A stretch of DNA of 64,000 nt from the NCBI RefSeq assembly GCF_014109765.1, contig NZ_CP059139.1, positions 1,426,001 to 1,490,000 of the forward strand. Reading direction: 5' to 3'. Below the pieces are notes generated by a model, which made no database searches, had not been told where the DNA came from, and was given only the letters and a program-made list of their open reading frames with translations. Origin of the DNA: Pseudomonas berkeleyensis (GTDB lineage: Bacteria > Pseudomonadota > Gammaproteobacteria > Pseudomonadales > Pseudomonadaceae). Below, piece by piece: positions 26,429-37,373 of this stretch. The position numbers and the translations under genes are program-made. Within the stretch, counting starts at the first letter, position 1; the number at the start of each line of letters is the position of its first letter.

Positions 26429-27876
26429 TCATGCGTTCGTTCGTGGTAATCGTTCTGGTCGGCCTTCTGTCGGCCTGCTCGTTGACGCCGAAGCTGGAGC
26501 GCCCGGCGCCACCGGTGCCGGCCAGCTTCCCCGATGTGGGCCATGCCGCCATGACACAAGGTGGCATCGTGCCCGCCAGCGCAATGGGCTGGCGCACGAT
26601 GTTCGCCGACCCGCAGTTGCAGCGGCTGATCGAACTGGCCCTGGTGCATAACCGCGACTTGCGCCTGGCCGCGCTGAATGTGGAAGCAGCGCGCTCGATG
26701 TTCAATATCCAGGAGTCCACGCGGCTGCCGTCGGTGTCGCTCGACGCCAGCCACACGCGCGAGCGCGCCCTGGCGCAGGGCAATAGCGGCGAGTCGCGCC
26801 GCGAGGTGAATCGCCAGGTCGCCGTGAACGTCGGCACCAGCGCTTTCGAGCTGGATCTGTTCGGCCGTGTACGCTCGCTTTCCGATGCCGCGCTGGCCCG
26901 TTACCTGGCCAGCGAGCAGGGCCGCGATGCAGCGCAGATCACTCTGGTCGGCGCGGTGGCCGAGGCCTACTTCGCCCAGCGCCTGGCTGACGAACAACTG
27001 CAACTGGCCGAACGCACGCTGGCCGATTGGCAACAGTCGCTGGAGCTGGCGCGCCTGCTAAAACAGTCTGAGCAGAACAGCAGTCTGGACGTGGCCCAGG
27101 CTGAAGGGCAGGTGGCCCTGGCCGAAGCCGACCTGGAGGCGCGCCGTCGCGCCCTGGCGCAGGCGGACAACGCCCTGCAATTGCTGGTGGGTAGCGAGTT
27201 GCCGGGCGACCTGTCCGCTGGCTTGCCGTTGGAGCGTCAGTCGGTGATCGCGCAATTACCGGCCGGGTTGCCGGCTGACCTGCTGCTGAACCGGCCGGAT
27301 CTGCGCCAGGCCGAGCAGATGCTGGTGGCCGCCAATGCCGATATCGGCGCGGCACGGGCGGCGTTCTTCCCGCAGATCTCCCTGACCGCGTCGTTCGGTT
27401 ACGCCAGCACCTCGCTCGGTGGCCTGTTCGACCCGAGCCGCCAGGTCTGGCGCTTCACGCCGCAGATCTCGCAACCGTTGTTTCAGGCCGGGCGGCTGCG
27501 TGCCGAACTTCGCCTGGCCAAGGTGCGCAAATCCGAGGCGGTGGCCCAGTACGAGCGGGCCATCCAGACGGCCTTCCGCGAGGTGGCCGATGCGCTGGCC
27601 GGCACGGCCACCTTCGACCTCCAGATCGAGGCGCAACTGCGCGCGGTGACCGCTGCCGAACGGCGCCTGGAACTATCCGACCTGCGCTACCGCGCGGGTG
27701 TCGACGGTCGCCTGGAACTGCTCGATGCCCAACGCCAGTTGCAGGCCGCGCGGCAGGCGCTGCTGGAGCTGCGTCGTGCGGAAATCGCCAACCGGGTGGC
27801 GTTGTTCAAGTCACTGGGTGGCGGCCTGGGCGAGCGCGACATCACCAAGATTGCCGCTGTCACGGCGGCTCAGTAG
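26425..27876 (+). CDS. OprM/TtgC-family outer-membrane efflux lipoprotein
   Basis: This 483-residue protein has a lipobox (GLLSAC) after the signal peptide. It contains two TolC-type repeats with long Ala/Gln/Leu-rich helices, the family block LLLNRPDLRQAEQML near the middle and DLFGRVRSLSDAA in the first repeat. It forms a trimeric channel docking with the adaptor. The start ATG overlaps the RND stop by four bases, implying translational coupling. Length and motifs match OprM-like channels. Confidence 0.94.
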   Translation: MIMRSFVVIVLVGLLSACSLTPKLERPAPPVPASFPDVGHAAMTQGGIVPASAMGWRTMFADPQLQRLIELALVHNRDLRLAALNVEAARSMFNIQESTRLPSVSLDASHTRERALAQGNSGESRREVNRQVAVNVGTSAFELDLFGRVRSLSDAALARYLASEQGRDAAQITLVGAVAEAYFAQRLADEQLQLAERTLADWQQSLELARLLKQSEQNSSLDVAQAEGQVALAEADLEARRRALAQADNALQLLVGSELPGDLSAGLPLERQSVIAQLPAGLPADLLLNRPDLRQAEQMLVAANADIGAARAAFFPQISLTASFGYASTSLGGLFDPSRQVWRFTPQISQPLFQAGRLRAELRLAKVRKSEAVAQYERAIQTAFREVADALAGTATFDLQIEAQLRAVTAAERRLELSDLRYRAGVDGRLELLDAQRQLQAARQALLELRRAEIANRVALFKSLGGGLGERDITKIAAVTAAQ

Positions 27877-27907
27877 AGTCCATTCGATTTTGCCCACGAG
27901 TCCGTTC

Positions 27908-29428
27908 ATGTTCGCTGTCATTCCCCGTCGCTGGCTGATCCTGCTGGCCGTCATGCTGGCCTTCCTGCCGGTGGTCATCGACATGACCATCCTGCACATC
28001 GCCGTGCCTTCGCTGACCCTGGCGCTCGGCGCATCGGCCACCGAGGTGCTGTGGATCATCGATATCTATCCACTGCTGATGGCGGGGCTGCTGGTGCCCA
28101 TGGGCACCCTGGCCGACCGCATCGGCAACCGCCGCGTGTTGCTCACCGGCCTGGTGGTGTTCGGCATCGCTTCGTTGCTGGCGGCCTTCGCGCCGAATCC
28201 GGCGCTGCTCATCGCTGCACGGGTGCTGCTGGCCCTCGGCGGTTCGATGATCATGCCGTGCGTGCTGGGCATCATCCGCCGTACCTTCGAGGATGAAGAC
28301 GAGCGCGCCATGGCCCTCGGGCTGTGGGGGATGGTCGGTGCGGCCGGCGCGGCGCTCGGGCCACTGATCGGCGGGGCGCTGCTGGAGCACTTCTGGTGGG
28401 GCTCGGCGTTCTTGATCAACGTGCCGATCATGCTGGTGGTCGCGCCGCTGGTGTTCCTGCTGTTGCCGCGTAGCGAAGAAACCACGCCCGGCACCTGGGC
28501 TTTGGGCCAGGCGCTGCTGCTGATCGCCGGCATGCTGGCGCTGGTGTATGGCATCAAGGCTGCCGTCGGCGCTACGCAGCCGCTGGGCGTGGCACTGCTG
28601 ATGGCGCTGCTGGGGTTCGCGCTGCTGAGCGTTTTCGTGCGCCTGCAACTGCGCTCGGCGACGCCCATGCTCGACCTGTCGCTGTTCTCGCGTCCGGCGA
28701 TCCTGGCCGGGATCATCATGGCGGTGGTGGCCATCGGCGCATTGGCCGGGGTCGAGCTGACCCTGGCGCAGGAGCTGCAGTACGTGCTGGGCAAGACGCC
28801 TCTTGAGGCCGGTATCTTCATGATCCCGATCATGGCCGCGGCCGCCGTCGGTGGCCCGGTGGCCGGCTACCTGTCCAACCTCTGCGGCCTGCGCCTGGTG
28901 TCCAGTGCGTCGCTGGGCTTGTCCGCCGTGGCCCTGGCCTTTCTGGCCCTGGCCGATTTCCACCAGCCCGGTTTCGGCGTGCCGGCGATGCTGGCGCTAC
29001 TGGGCCTGACCCTGAGCATCGGCCTGACGGCTTCGTCCATCGCCATCATGGGCTCGGTGGAGGCCAGCAAGGGCGGCGCAGCCGGCTCGCTGGAAGCCAC
29101 CGCCTACGAACTGGGCACGGGCCTGGGCATCACCTTCTTCGGCGTGTTCATGAGCAGCGTGTTCCGTCACAGCATCGTGCTCGACGCCGAATTGGCAGCA
29201 CCATTAGCCGAACGTGCCGCGCGTTCCATTGGCGACAGCTACTTGGTCGCCAAGGGGCTGGCCGAACCGCAGGCCAGCGCGCTGATCGAGGCGGCCAAGG
29301 CAGCCTTCTCGGACACTCACTCGACCTTGCTGCTGACCTCGGCGACGATGGTCGGCGTGCTCGCGGTGGTGGTGTTCTTCATGCTCAGCGGGTACCGCAA
29401 GGCTGAGGCTGTTCATGAGTCCGGGTAG
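27908..29428 (+). CDS. MFS drug exporter, DHA2 (14-TM) family, SmvA-like
   Basis: Starting at ATG 27908 gives 506 residues with about 14 hydrophobic segments. Motif A is PMGTLADRIGNRRVLL, the TM1 block has VVIDMTILHIAVPSL and motif C-like sequence lies in GLWGMVGAAGAALGPLIGG. SmvA/QacA-type exporters move cationic biocides and dyes out by proton antiport. The gene starts 31 bp after the OprM-like stop and is probably read from the RND operon, so one regulator may control two kinds of exporter. The longer upstream frame overlaps the preceding gene and is not credible. Confidence 0.9.
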   Translation: MFAVIPRRWLILLAVMLAFLPVVIDMTILHIAVPSLTLALGASATEVLWIIDIYPLLMAGLLVPMGTLADRIGNRRVLLTGLVVFGIASLLAAFAPNPALLIAARVLLALGGSMIMPCVLGIIRRTFEDEDERAMALGLWGMVGAAGAALGPLIGGALLEHFWWGSAFLINVPIMLVVAPLVFLLLPRSEETTPGTWALGQALLLIAGMLALVYGIKAAVGATQPLGVALLMALLGFALLSVFVRLQLRSATPMLDLSLFSRPAILAGIIMAVVAIGALAGVELTLAQELQYVLGKTPLEAGIFMIPIMAAAAVGGPVAGYLSNLCGLRLVSSASLGLSAVALAFLALADFHQPGFGVPAMLALLGLTLSIGLTASSIAIMGSVEASKGGAAGSLEATAYELGTGLGITFFGVFMSSVFRHSIVLDAELAAPLAERAARSIGDSYLVAKGLAEPQASALIEAAKAAFSDTHSTLLLTSATMVGVLAVVVFFMLSGYRKAEAVHESG

Positions 29429-29433
29429 GACGT

Positions 29434-29468
29434 GTGCAACCCGCCGGCTTGGCGGTGGCGGGTTGCAC
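29434..29468. terminator. GC-rich hairpin between convergent operons
   Basis: A perfect 12-bp stem (GTGCAACCCGCC with GGCGGGTTGCAC) with an 11-base loop lies between the convergent MFS and acyl-CoA dehydrogenase genes and is followed by CCGCCCTAC. No T-run follows on either strand, so it may act as an extragenic palindrome or a weak bidirectional terminator. Confidence 0.55.
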
Positions 29469-29479
29469 CCGCCCTACGT

Positions 29480-31252
29480 TTAGAACTGCTCGGCAGCCAG
29501 GCCGTACAACGGCTGGCTGCCGGCGCGGATGCTCGCTTCCAGGCTCAGGGTGCGCGGCAGCAGGCGGGTGAAGAAGAACTCGGCAGTAGCCAATTTGCCG
29601 CTGTAGAAGGCTTCGTCCTCGCTGTGCTTGCCCTGCGCCACGGCCGCCATGCGCGCCCACATGTAGGCGTAGGCGACATAGCCGAACAGGTGCAGGTACT
29701 CCACCGAAGCGGCGCCGACCGAGTTGGGATCGGCCTTAGCCTGTTCCAGCAGCCAACCGCTGACCGCTTCCAGACGTTCCAGCGCTTCCACCAGGCGATC
29801 ACCGTAGGGCGACTCGTTTGCGTGGGCGAAGTCGCGAACTTCGCCGGCGAACAGACGTAACGCGGCGCCGCCATTGGCCACCACTTTGCGCCCCAGCAGG
29901 TCGAGTGCCTGGATGCCGTTGGTGCCTTCGTAGATCTGTGCGATGCGCACGTCGCGTACCAGTTGTTCCTGGCCCCACTCGCGGATATAGCCGTGGCCGC
30001 CGAAGACTTGTTGGCCGTGCACGCAGGCCTCCAGGCCGTTATCGGTGAAGAAGGCCTTGGCGATGGGGGTGAGCAGGGCGACCAGGGCTTCGGCGTTCTG
30101 CCGCTCGCTGGTGTCCTCGGCGTACTTGGCCAAGTCAAGTTGCTGGCCGACGTAGCAGGCGAAGGCGCGACCGCCCTCGTTCAGTGCCTTCATGGTCAGC
30201 AGCATGCGGCGCACGTCGGCGTGCACGATGATCGGGTCGGCGACCTTGTCCTGATTGACCGGGCCGGTGGCGGCGCGGCTCTGGATACGTTCGCGGGCGT
30301 AGGCCACCGCTGACTGGTAGGACGCCTCGGCGCAGCCGATACCCTGAATGCCGATGGATAGGCGCTCGTAGTTCATCATGGTGAACATCGCCGCCAGGCC
30401 CTTGTTGACCTCGCCGATCAGATAGCCGGTGGCGCCGTCGAAGTTCATCACGCAGGTGGCTGATGCCTTGATGCCCATCTTGTGCTCGATGGAGCCGCAG
30501 CTCACCGCATTGCGTGCGCCCAGGCCGCCATCGGGGTTCACCATCACCTTGGGCACCAGAAACAGCGAGATGCCTTTCGGCCCGGCTGGGGCATCCGGCA
30601 ATTTGGCCAGCACCAGGTGGATGATGTTCTCGGTCAGATCCTGCTCGCCGCCAGTGATAAAGATCTTGCTGCCGGTGACCTTATAGCTGCCGTTGGCCTG
30701 CGGCTCGGCGCGGGTTCTGATGATGCCCAAGTCGGTGCCCGCGTGGGCCTCGGTCAGGCACATGGAACCGGCCCAGCGACCTTCGTACATCGGCGGCAGG
30801 TAGGTGGTTTTCAGGTCTTCGCTGGCGTGGGCGTCGATGGCCAGGCAGGCCCCGGAACTCAGCGCCGAATACAAGGCGAAGCTGGAACCGGCTGCATAGA
30901 GCATTTCCTCGAAGGCCACGGCGAGCATCTTGGGCATGCCCATGCCGCCGTACTGCGGGTTACCGGAAAGGCCTACCCAACCGCCTTCGGTGTAGGTGGC
31001 GTAGGCCTCGCGGAAACCGGCTGGGGTGCGCACATCGCCGTCGACCCACTGCGCGCCTTCCTCGTCACCGCTGCGGTTGAGCGGGGCGATCAGGCCGCCA
31101 GTGACCTTGGCGGCTTCTTCGAGGATGGCGTCGGCGGTGTCGGCATCGACGGTTTCCGCCAGGGCCGGTAGGCGCGCCCACAGCGCGGGAGCCTGGAAGA
31201 CTTCATGGAGGACGAAGCGCATGTCGCGCAGCGGGGCGTTGAATTCAGGCAT
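29480..31252 (-). CDS. Acyl-CoA dehydrogenase (DmdC/large FadE-like type)
   Basis: The 590-residue enzyme (ATG at 31252; a TTG two codons upstream is less likely) is longer than the 380-residue classical dehydrogenases. It carries the extra N- and C-terminal regions of the 3-methylmercaptopropionyl-CoA dehydrogenase-like group. Visible features are FAD-site blocks MCLTEAHAGTDLG and GSKIFITGGEQD, and the C-terminal QVFGGHGYIREWG. The catalytic-base region is QIYEGTNGIQALDLL with Glu in YEGTN. It oxidises an acyl-CoA to the 2-enoyl-CoA, passing electrons to ETF. As the last gene of the catabolic run it may serve that pathway, though the acyl chain is unknown. Confidence 0.9.
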   Translation of the reverse strand: MPEFNAPLRDMRFVLHEVFQAPALWARLPALAETVDADTADAILEEAAKVTGGLIAPLNRSGDEEGAQWVDGDVRTPAGFREAYATYTEGGWVGLSGNPQYGGMGMPKMLAVAFEEMLYAAGSSFALYSALSSGACLAIDAHASEDLKTTYLPPMYEGRWAGSMCLTEAHAGTDLGIIRTRAEPQANGSYKVTGSKIFITGGEQDLTENIIHLVLAKLPDAPAGPKGISLFLVPKVMVNPDGGLGARNAVSCGSIEHKMGIKASATCVMNFDGATGYLIGEVNKGLAAMFTMMNYERLSIGIQGIGCAEASYQSAVAYARERIQSRAATGPVNQDKVADPIIVHADVRRMLLTMKALNEGGRAFACYVGQQLDLAKYAEDTSERQNAEALVALLTPIAKAFFTDNGLEACVHGQQVFGGHGYIREWGQEQLVRDVRIAQIYEGTNGIQALDLLGRKVVANGGAALRLFAGEVRDFAHANESPYGDRLVEALERLEAVSGWLLEQAKADPNSVGAASVEYLHLFGYVAYAYMWARMAAVAQGKHSEDEAFYSGKLATAEFFFTRLLPRTLSLEASIRAGSQPLYGLAAEQF

Positions 31253-31345
31253 GACCAATCACTCGCAAGGAAAAGGCGTGGAAAAGGGCGCCCGAACGGC
31301 ATCGTGCGGGCGATTTCTGTTTGTTGAGGTGAGCTGGCGCGGCAC

Positions 31346-32361
31346 CTAATCGGCGGTGATGCGCAGCACCACCTTGCCGAAATGCCGGCCCGACTGCAGA
31401 TGCGCCAGGGCGGCAGGCAGATCGAGCCAGTCGTGCACGCTGTCGAGCAGCGGGCGCAGGCCGTTGGCCTCGATGGCGCGGTTCATCGATTCGAACGACT
31501 GCCGCGGGCCAACGGCGATACCGCGCACGCGGGCATTGCGCTGCAGGATCAGCAGTGGATTGATCTCGCCCTGTTGGCCGCCCAGGTAACCGATCACATT
31601 GATCTGACCGCTGGGGCGCAAGGACAGCAGTGACTGCACGAAGCTGCGCGGGCCGCCGACTTCCAGCACGTGGTCGACGCCGTGGCCGTCGGTGATGGCC
31701 ATGACCTGTTCATGCCAGTCAGGCGTGCTGCGGTAGTTGATCAGCCCCGTGGCACCGAGCGCTTGCAGGCGTTGCAGCTTGTCATCCTGGCTGGAACTGA
31801 CGATCACCCTGGCGCCGTGCAGCAATGCGAATTGCAGGGCGAACAGCGACACGCCGCCGGTGCCTTGCAGCAGCACCCAGTCGCCGGCTTTGATCTGCCC
31901 TTCGGTAACCAGTGCCTGCCAGGCCGTCAGTGCGGCGCAGGGCAGGGTGGCGGCCTCTTCCCAGGACAGGTGTGCGGGGCAGGGCACCACGCCACGTTCA
32001 TCGAGCAGCACGTATTCGCTGAGCATGCCGTCGAGCGGGCCGCCCAGCGGCAGGGCACCGGCGTTATCGCCCAGGCGCCCGCCTTCCCACCCCTGCCAGA
32101 AGCAGCCGATCACCCGCTCGCCGGGTTTGACGCGGGTGACCGCTGCGCCGACCTCGACCACTTCGCCAGCCCCGTCGGAGAGCAGGGTGAAGGCATGCTG
32201 CGGCTGGCCCTGGTAAGTGCCGCTGGCCATTTCCAGATCACGATAGTTGAGCGCCGCCGCGTGTACCTTGATCAGCATCTGTTGCGGGCCGGGTGTGGGG
32301 CGCGGTAGATCGATCAGGCGCAGGGCGCTGAGGCCGAAGGGCGGGGTGGCCTGCCAGGCTT

Positions 32362-32365
<4 letters not shown>
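31346..32365 (-). CDS. MDR-family NAD(P)-dependent oxidoreductase (quinone-reductase-like)
   Basis: Starting at ATG 32365, whose codon overlaps the regulator stop (ATGA), this is 339 residues. It has the GroES-like N-domain with AAALNYRDLEMASG, where zinc alcohol dehydrogenases would carry a Cys ligand. It also has a Rossmann domain with VLLQGTGGVSLFALQFA. Lack of the usual zinc ligands suggests a zinc-independent enone or quinone reductase, although the family is often annotated as alcohol dehydrogenase. Coupling to the sigma54 regulator ties it to the catabolic cluster. Confidence 0.85.
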
Positions 32366-34224
<1,859 letters not shown>

Positions 34225-34287
34225 GGTTTTAACCCTCTTGTCGTTATGGCGTGCAGGGGCTTGGTTTCGGCGCGTGGCCGTTGTCGC

Positions 34288-34932
34288 TCAACAACGGAAA
34301 AGCCAGGGCTCACTGAGCCGGCGACGTGCTTCGTAGGCGCTGATGCGTTCTGCGTAGCAGAGGCTTTCACCTACCTCGTCGAGGCCCTTGAGCAGGCGCT
34401 GGCGACGTCCTTCGTCGAGCTCGAAACACCATACCCCGCCGGCAACCGAAAGCAAGCGACGTTCCACGTCTACCTCGGCCTGCAGGCCCGGCTGTGCCTG
34501 GGCCAGGGCGAACAGCTCGTCGACCGCCGGCTGCTCCAGCTGCAGAGGCAATACACCGTTGTTGAAGCAGTTGTTGCGGAAGATATCGCCGAAGCTCGGG
34601 GCGATGACCACCCGCACCCCAAAATCGCGCAGAGCCCAGACCGCGTGCTCACGACTGGAGCCGCAGCCGAAGTTGGCCTGCGCCAGCGCCACGCTGCCCT
34701 GACGGTAGGGCGCCTGGTTGAGGATGCAGGCCGGGTTCTCGCGGCGCTTGTCCAGAGGCGTGTCGATCTCGCCCGGATCGAGGTAGCGCTCGTCGTCGAA
34801 CAGGAAGGCGCCGAAACCTGAGGCTTCGAGGCTCTTGAGGTACTGCTTGGGCAGCAGCATGTCGGTGTCGATGTTGGCCCGGTTGAGCGGGATGATGATG
34901 CCCTGGTGGGTGATCAGTGGCTGCATGCTCAT
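34288..34932 (-). CDS. leuD: LeuD-like hydro-lyase small subunit (isopropylmalate isomerase family)
   Basis: The 214-residue swivel subunit contains [26 protein letters not shown] (the SSRExA substrate-binding block) and [15 protein letters not shown]. In E. coli LeuD the loop after PKQFL reads RTGFG; here the equivalent reads ASGFG, which could shift specificity. With LeuC it would dehydrate and rehydrate a 2- or 3-hydroxy dicarboxylate. The context (amidase, hydantoinase, CoA-transferase, lyase) favours a catabolic substrate over leucine synthesis. The gene symbol reflects family only. Confidence 0.85.
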   Translation of the reverse strand: MSMQPLITHQGIIIPLNRANIDTDMLLPKQYLKSLEASGFGAFLFDDERYLDPGEIDTPLDKRRENPACILNQAPYRQGSVALAQANFGCGSSREHAVWALRDFGVRVVIAPSFGDIFRNNCFNNGVLPLQLEQPAVDELFALAQAQPGLQAEVDVERRLLSVAGGVWCFELDEGRRQRLLKGLDEVGESLCYAERISAYEARRRLSEPWLFRC

Positions 34933-36344
34933 AGGTTCCTGAAGTCGATCAGTTCACCGGCCACGGCTGCGGCGGCCGCCATGGTCGGCGACAGCAGATG
35001 GGTGCGGCCACCCTTGCCCTGGCGGCCCTCGAAATTGCGGTTGGAGGTGGCCGCGCAGCGCTCGCCGGGGCTCAGCCGATCCGCGTTCATGCCCAGACAC
35101 ATGGAGCAGCCGGGGGCTCGCCACTCGAAGCCGGCCGCCTTGAAGATGCGATCCAGGCCTTCGCGCTCGGCCTGCAGGCGCACCAGTCCAGAGCCTGGCA
35201 CCACCAGTGCCTGACGAATGCGTTCGTGCACACGGCGGCCACGCAGCGCTTCGGCGGCGGCGCGCAGGTCTTCGATGCGCGCGTTGGTGCAGGAGCCGAT
35301 GAAGATGCGATCCAGCGGCACGCCGGCCAGTGCCTGACCCGGTCGCAGATCCATATAGGCCAGGGCGCGCTCCCAGTCCTGACGTTGCAGGGCGTCACGG
35401 GCCATATCCAGGGTCGGCACATGGCCGTTGATCGGCATGACCATTTCCGGCGATGTACCCCAGGTGACCTGCGGGCGAACCTTCTCGGCCTGGATCGTCA
35501 GCTCCTGATCGAAGCGTGCGTCGGCATCGGAATGCAGCGTCTCGCGCCAGTAGGTGATGGCCGCATCCCAGTGCTCTGGCGTAGGCGCCAGTGGGCGGCC
35601 ACGCACGTAGCGCTCGGTAATCTGGTCATAGGCGATCAGCCCGACACGTGCGCCGGCCTCGATGCTCATGTTGCACAGGGTCATGCGCGCCTCCATCGAC
35701 AGCGCCTCGATGACCGAGCCGCAGAACTCGATGGCATGCCCGCTGCCGCCGGCGCTGCCGATCTGGCCGATGATGTACAGCGCCAGATCCTTGGCCGTGA
35801 CGCCGGTGGTCAGGGTGCCCTCGACGCGGATGCGGTAATTCTTCAGCTTTCGGCTGCGCAGGGTCTGCGTGGCCAGCACATGCTCCACCTCACTGCTGCC
35901 GATGCCGTGGGCCAGCGCGGCGAAGGCGCCGTGGGTGGCTGTGTGCGAGTCGCCGCAGACCAGGGTCATGCCCGGCAGGGTCAGGCCCTGCTCGGGGCCG
36001 ACCACATGGACGATGCCCTGGCGCATGTCGTCGAGGGCGAACAGCGGGATGCCGAACTCGCGACTGTTGCTTTCCAGCACAGCGATCTGCTGGCGGGCGA
36101 TGCGGTCGCTGACGCCGCCCAGGCCCTGCTCGCGGCCCAGGGTCGGGACGTTGTGATCGGGGGTGGCCAGGCTGGTGTCCACGCGCCAGGGCTTTCGTCC
36201 GGCCAGGCGCAGGTTGGAGAAGGCCTGCGGCGACGTCACTTCGTGCAGCAGGTGCCGATCGATATAGAGCAGGGTCGAGCCATCGGGCAGATCCTCCACG
36301 CGATGACGATCCCAGAGTTTGTCGTAGAGCGTTTGTGCTCCCAC
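34929..36344 (-). CDS. leuC: LeuC-like [4Fe-4S] hydro-lyase large subunit
   Basis: I place the start at GTG 36344, with GAGGT nine bases upstream and [14 protein letters not shown] matching LeuC N-termini; a longer frame to 36530 has no similarity. The 471 residues include [30 protein letters not shown] and [11 protein letters not shown], which supply the three cluster cysteines. The length equals proteobacterial LeuC. The leuD ATG overlaps its stop. It probably works with LeuD as a catabolic dehydratase/isomerase, for example hydrating a citraconate-like acid; that substrate is inference. The main leucine operon is expected elsewhere in the genome. Confidence 0.87.
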   Translation of the reverse strand: MGAQTLYDKLWDRHRVEDLPDGSTLLYIDRHLLHEVTSPQAFSNLRLAGRKPWRVDTSLATPDHNVPTLGREQGLGGVSDRIARQQIAVLESNSREFGIPLFALDDMRQGIVHVVGPEQGLTLPGMTLVCGDSHTATHGAFAALAHGIGSSEVEHVLATQTLRSRKLKNYRIRVEGTLTTGVTAKDLALYIIGQIGSAGGSGHAIEFCGSVIEALSMEARMTLCNMSIEAGARVGLIAYDQITERYVRGRPLAPTPEHWDAAITYWRETLHSDADARFDQELTIQAEKVRPQVTWGTSPEMVMPINGHVPTLDMARDALQRQDWERALAYMDLRPGQALAGVPLDRIFIGSCTNARIEDLRAAAEALRGRRVHERIRQALVVPGSGLVRLQAEREGLDRIFKAAGFEWRAPGCSMCLGMNADRLSPGERCAATSNRNFEGRQGKGGRTHLLSPTMAAAAAVAGELIDFRNL

Positions 36345-36412
36345 GGTGATTACCTCGGCAGTAGAAAAGGGCGGTTCTTCGAACAGGTTCTTGTAAGGTT
36401 GTTGTCGTTCGC

Positions 36413-36790
36413 TCAGCGCCGTGAAGGTGTCCAGGGCACCCAGCGGTACAGTTCGTTGCCGCTCTGATCGGCGACCCGGTAGCCGCAGTAGCTGTCCAGG
36501 CGCCCGCCGGCCTTGGGCTGGATGATGCAATAGGGCTTCTCACAGGCGTCCTCGTCCTGGCCGGCTGCCTGCAAGGCCTGGCGCGCTTGCGCCAGGCCCT
36601 GGTCGAGCGAGGCGACGCGCTGGCCATCGAGCCGCGCGACGTTGGCCTGGAAGTGGCCGACCCAGGCATCGACGAACGCCGTGCACAGGGCACCGTTCGC
36701 CTCGCCTGCCCGCTGCGCAGCCTGCTGTGGTGCCGTCGCCGAACAGCCGGCGACGGCTACCAGCGCCAGGGCGCTAACCCAGCAGCGCAA
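36413..36790 (-). CDS. Small Cys-containing lipoprotein of unknown function
   Basis: A TTG at 36790 with GGAGG six bases upstream gives 125 residues starting with a short lipoprotein signal ([12 protein letters not shown]). ATG 36814 is an in-frame alternative without a good ribosome site. The mature part has an Ala/Gln-rich helix and a C-terminal segment with several cysteines ([18 protein letters not shown]), possibly paired as disulfides in the periplasm. It overlaps the amidase stop by 17 bases and sits inside the catabolic operon. I do not recognise a family. Confidence 0.6.
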   Translation of the reverse strand: MRCWVSALALVAVAGCSATAPQQAAQRAGEANGALCTAFVDAWVGHFQANVARLDGQRVASLDQGLAQARQALQAAGQDEDACEKPYCIIQPKAGGRLDSYCGYRVADQSGNELYRWVPWTPSRR

Positions 36791-37364
36791 GGCAGTCCTC
36801 CAGATCGCGCACATCCGCGTACTTGATCTGCAGATCACGCAGGTTGGCCTGGTGCGCCTGCGCGTCACGATCACCCACGGCCTGTTCCGGCAGTAGCACG
36901 CGGAACTCGTGCTGCAGCGCGTCCAGCGCGGTCGCCCGCACGCAGCCGCTGGTAGTCAGGCCGGTGACCATCACGCCATCGACCCCGGCATCGTGCAGGC
37001 GCAGCGCCAGGTCGGTACCGAAGAAGGCGCTGGCCCAGAATTTCACCAGCACCGGCTCGCCTTCCTGCGGCGCCAGGCGTGGGTCGATGCGCACCAGTTC
37101 TGAGCCGGCCGCCAGCACGTTCAGCGCCGGAATCTTTTCGCGGAAGACCCGCGCCTGGCTCGGGTCGTCATAGGCCACGGTGGTGAAGATCACCGGCCAG
37201 CCTCGCTGGCGAAAGGCTTCCAGTAACTTGCTGTTGGCTTCGATGACCGCCGGGCATTCGCTGGCCAGCGGGCTTTTCGTCGGATCGGTGAAGCCGACCG
37301 AGAGATCCACCAGCACCAGCGCATAGCGCTGGGCCGGGGACAGGGAACGTGAATCCAGAGCCAT
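36774..37364 (-). CDS. Isochorismatase-family cysteine amidohydrolase
   Basis: The 196-residue enzyme shows the family triad: Asp20 in VLVDLSVGF, Lys108 in VKFWASAFFGT and Cys141 in TTSGCVRAT, preceded by the usual cis-peptide region. Relatives include N-carbamoylsarcosine amidase, nicotinamidase and maleamate amidase (NicF), all of which hydrolyse a carboxamide or carbamoyl C-N bond. It lies 9 bp after hydantoinase B, so it may deamidate or decarbamoylate the ring-opened product of the HyuAB pair. The exact substrate is unresolved. Confidence 0.85.
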   Translation of the reverse strand: MALDSRSLSPAQRYALVLVDLSVGFTDPTKSPLASECPAVIEANSKLLEAFRQRGWPVIFTTVAYDDPSQARVFREKIPALNVLAAGSELVRIDPRLAPQEGEPVLVKFWASAFFGTDLALRLHDAGVDGVMVTGLTTSGCVRATALDALQHEFRVLLPEQAVGDRDAQAHQANLRDLQIKYADVRDLEDCLALLG

Positions 37365-37373
37365 GGCGATTCC

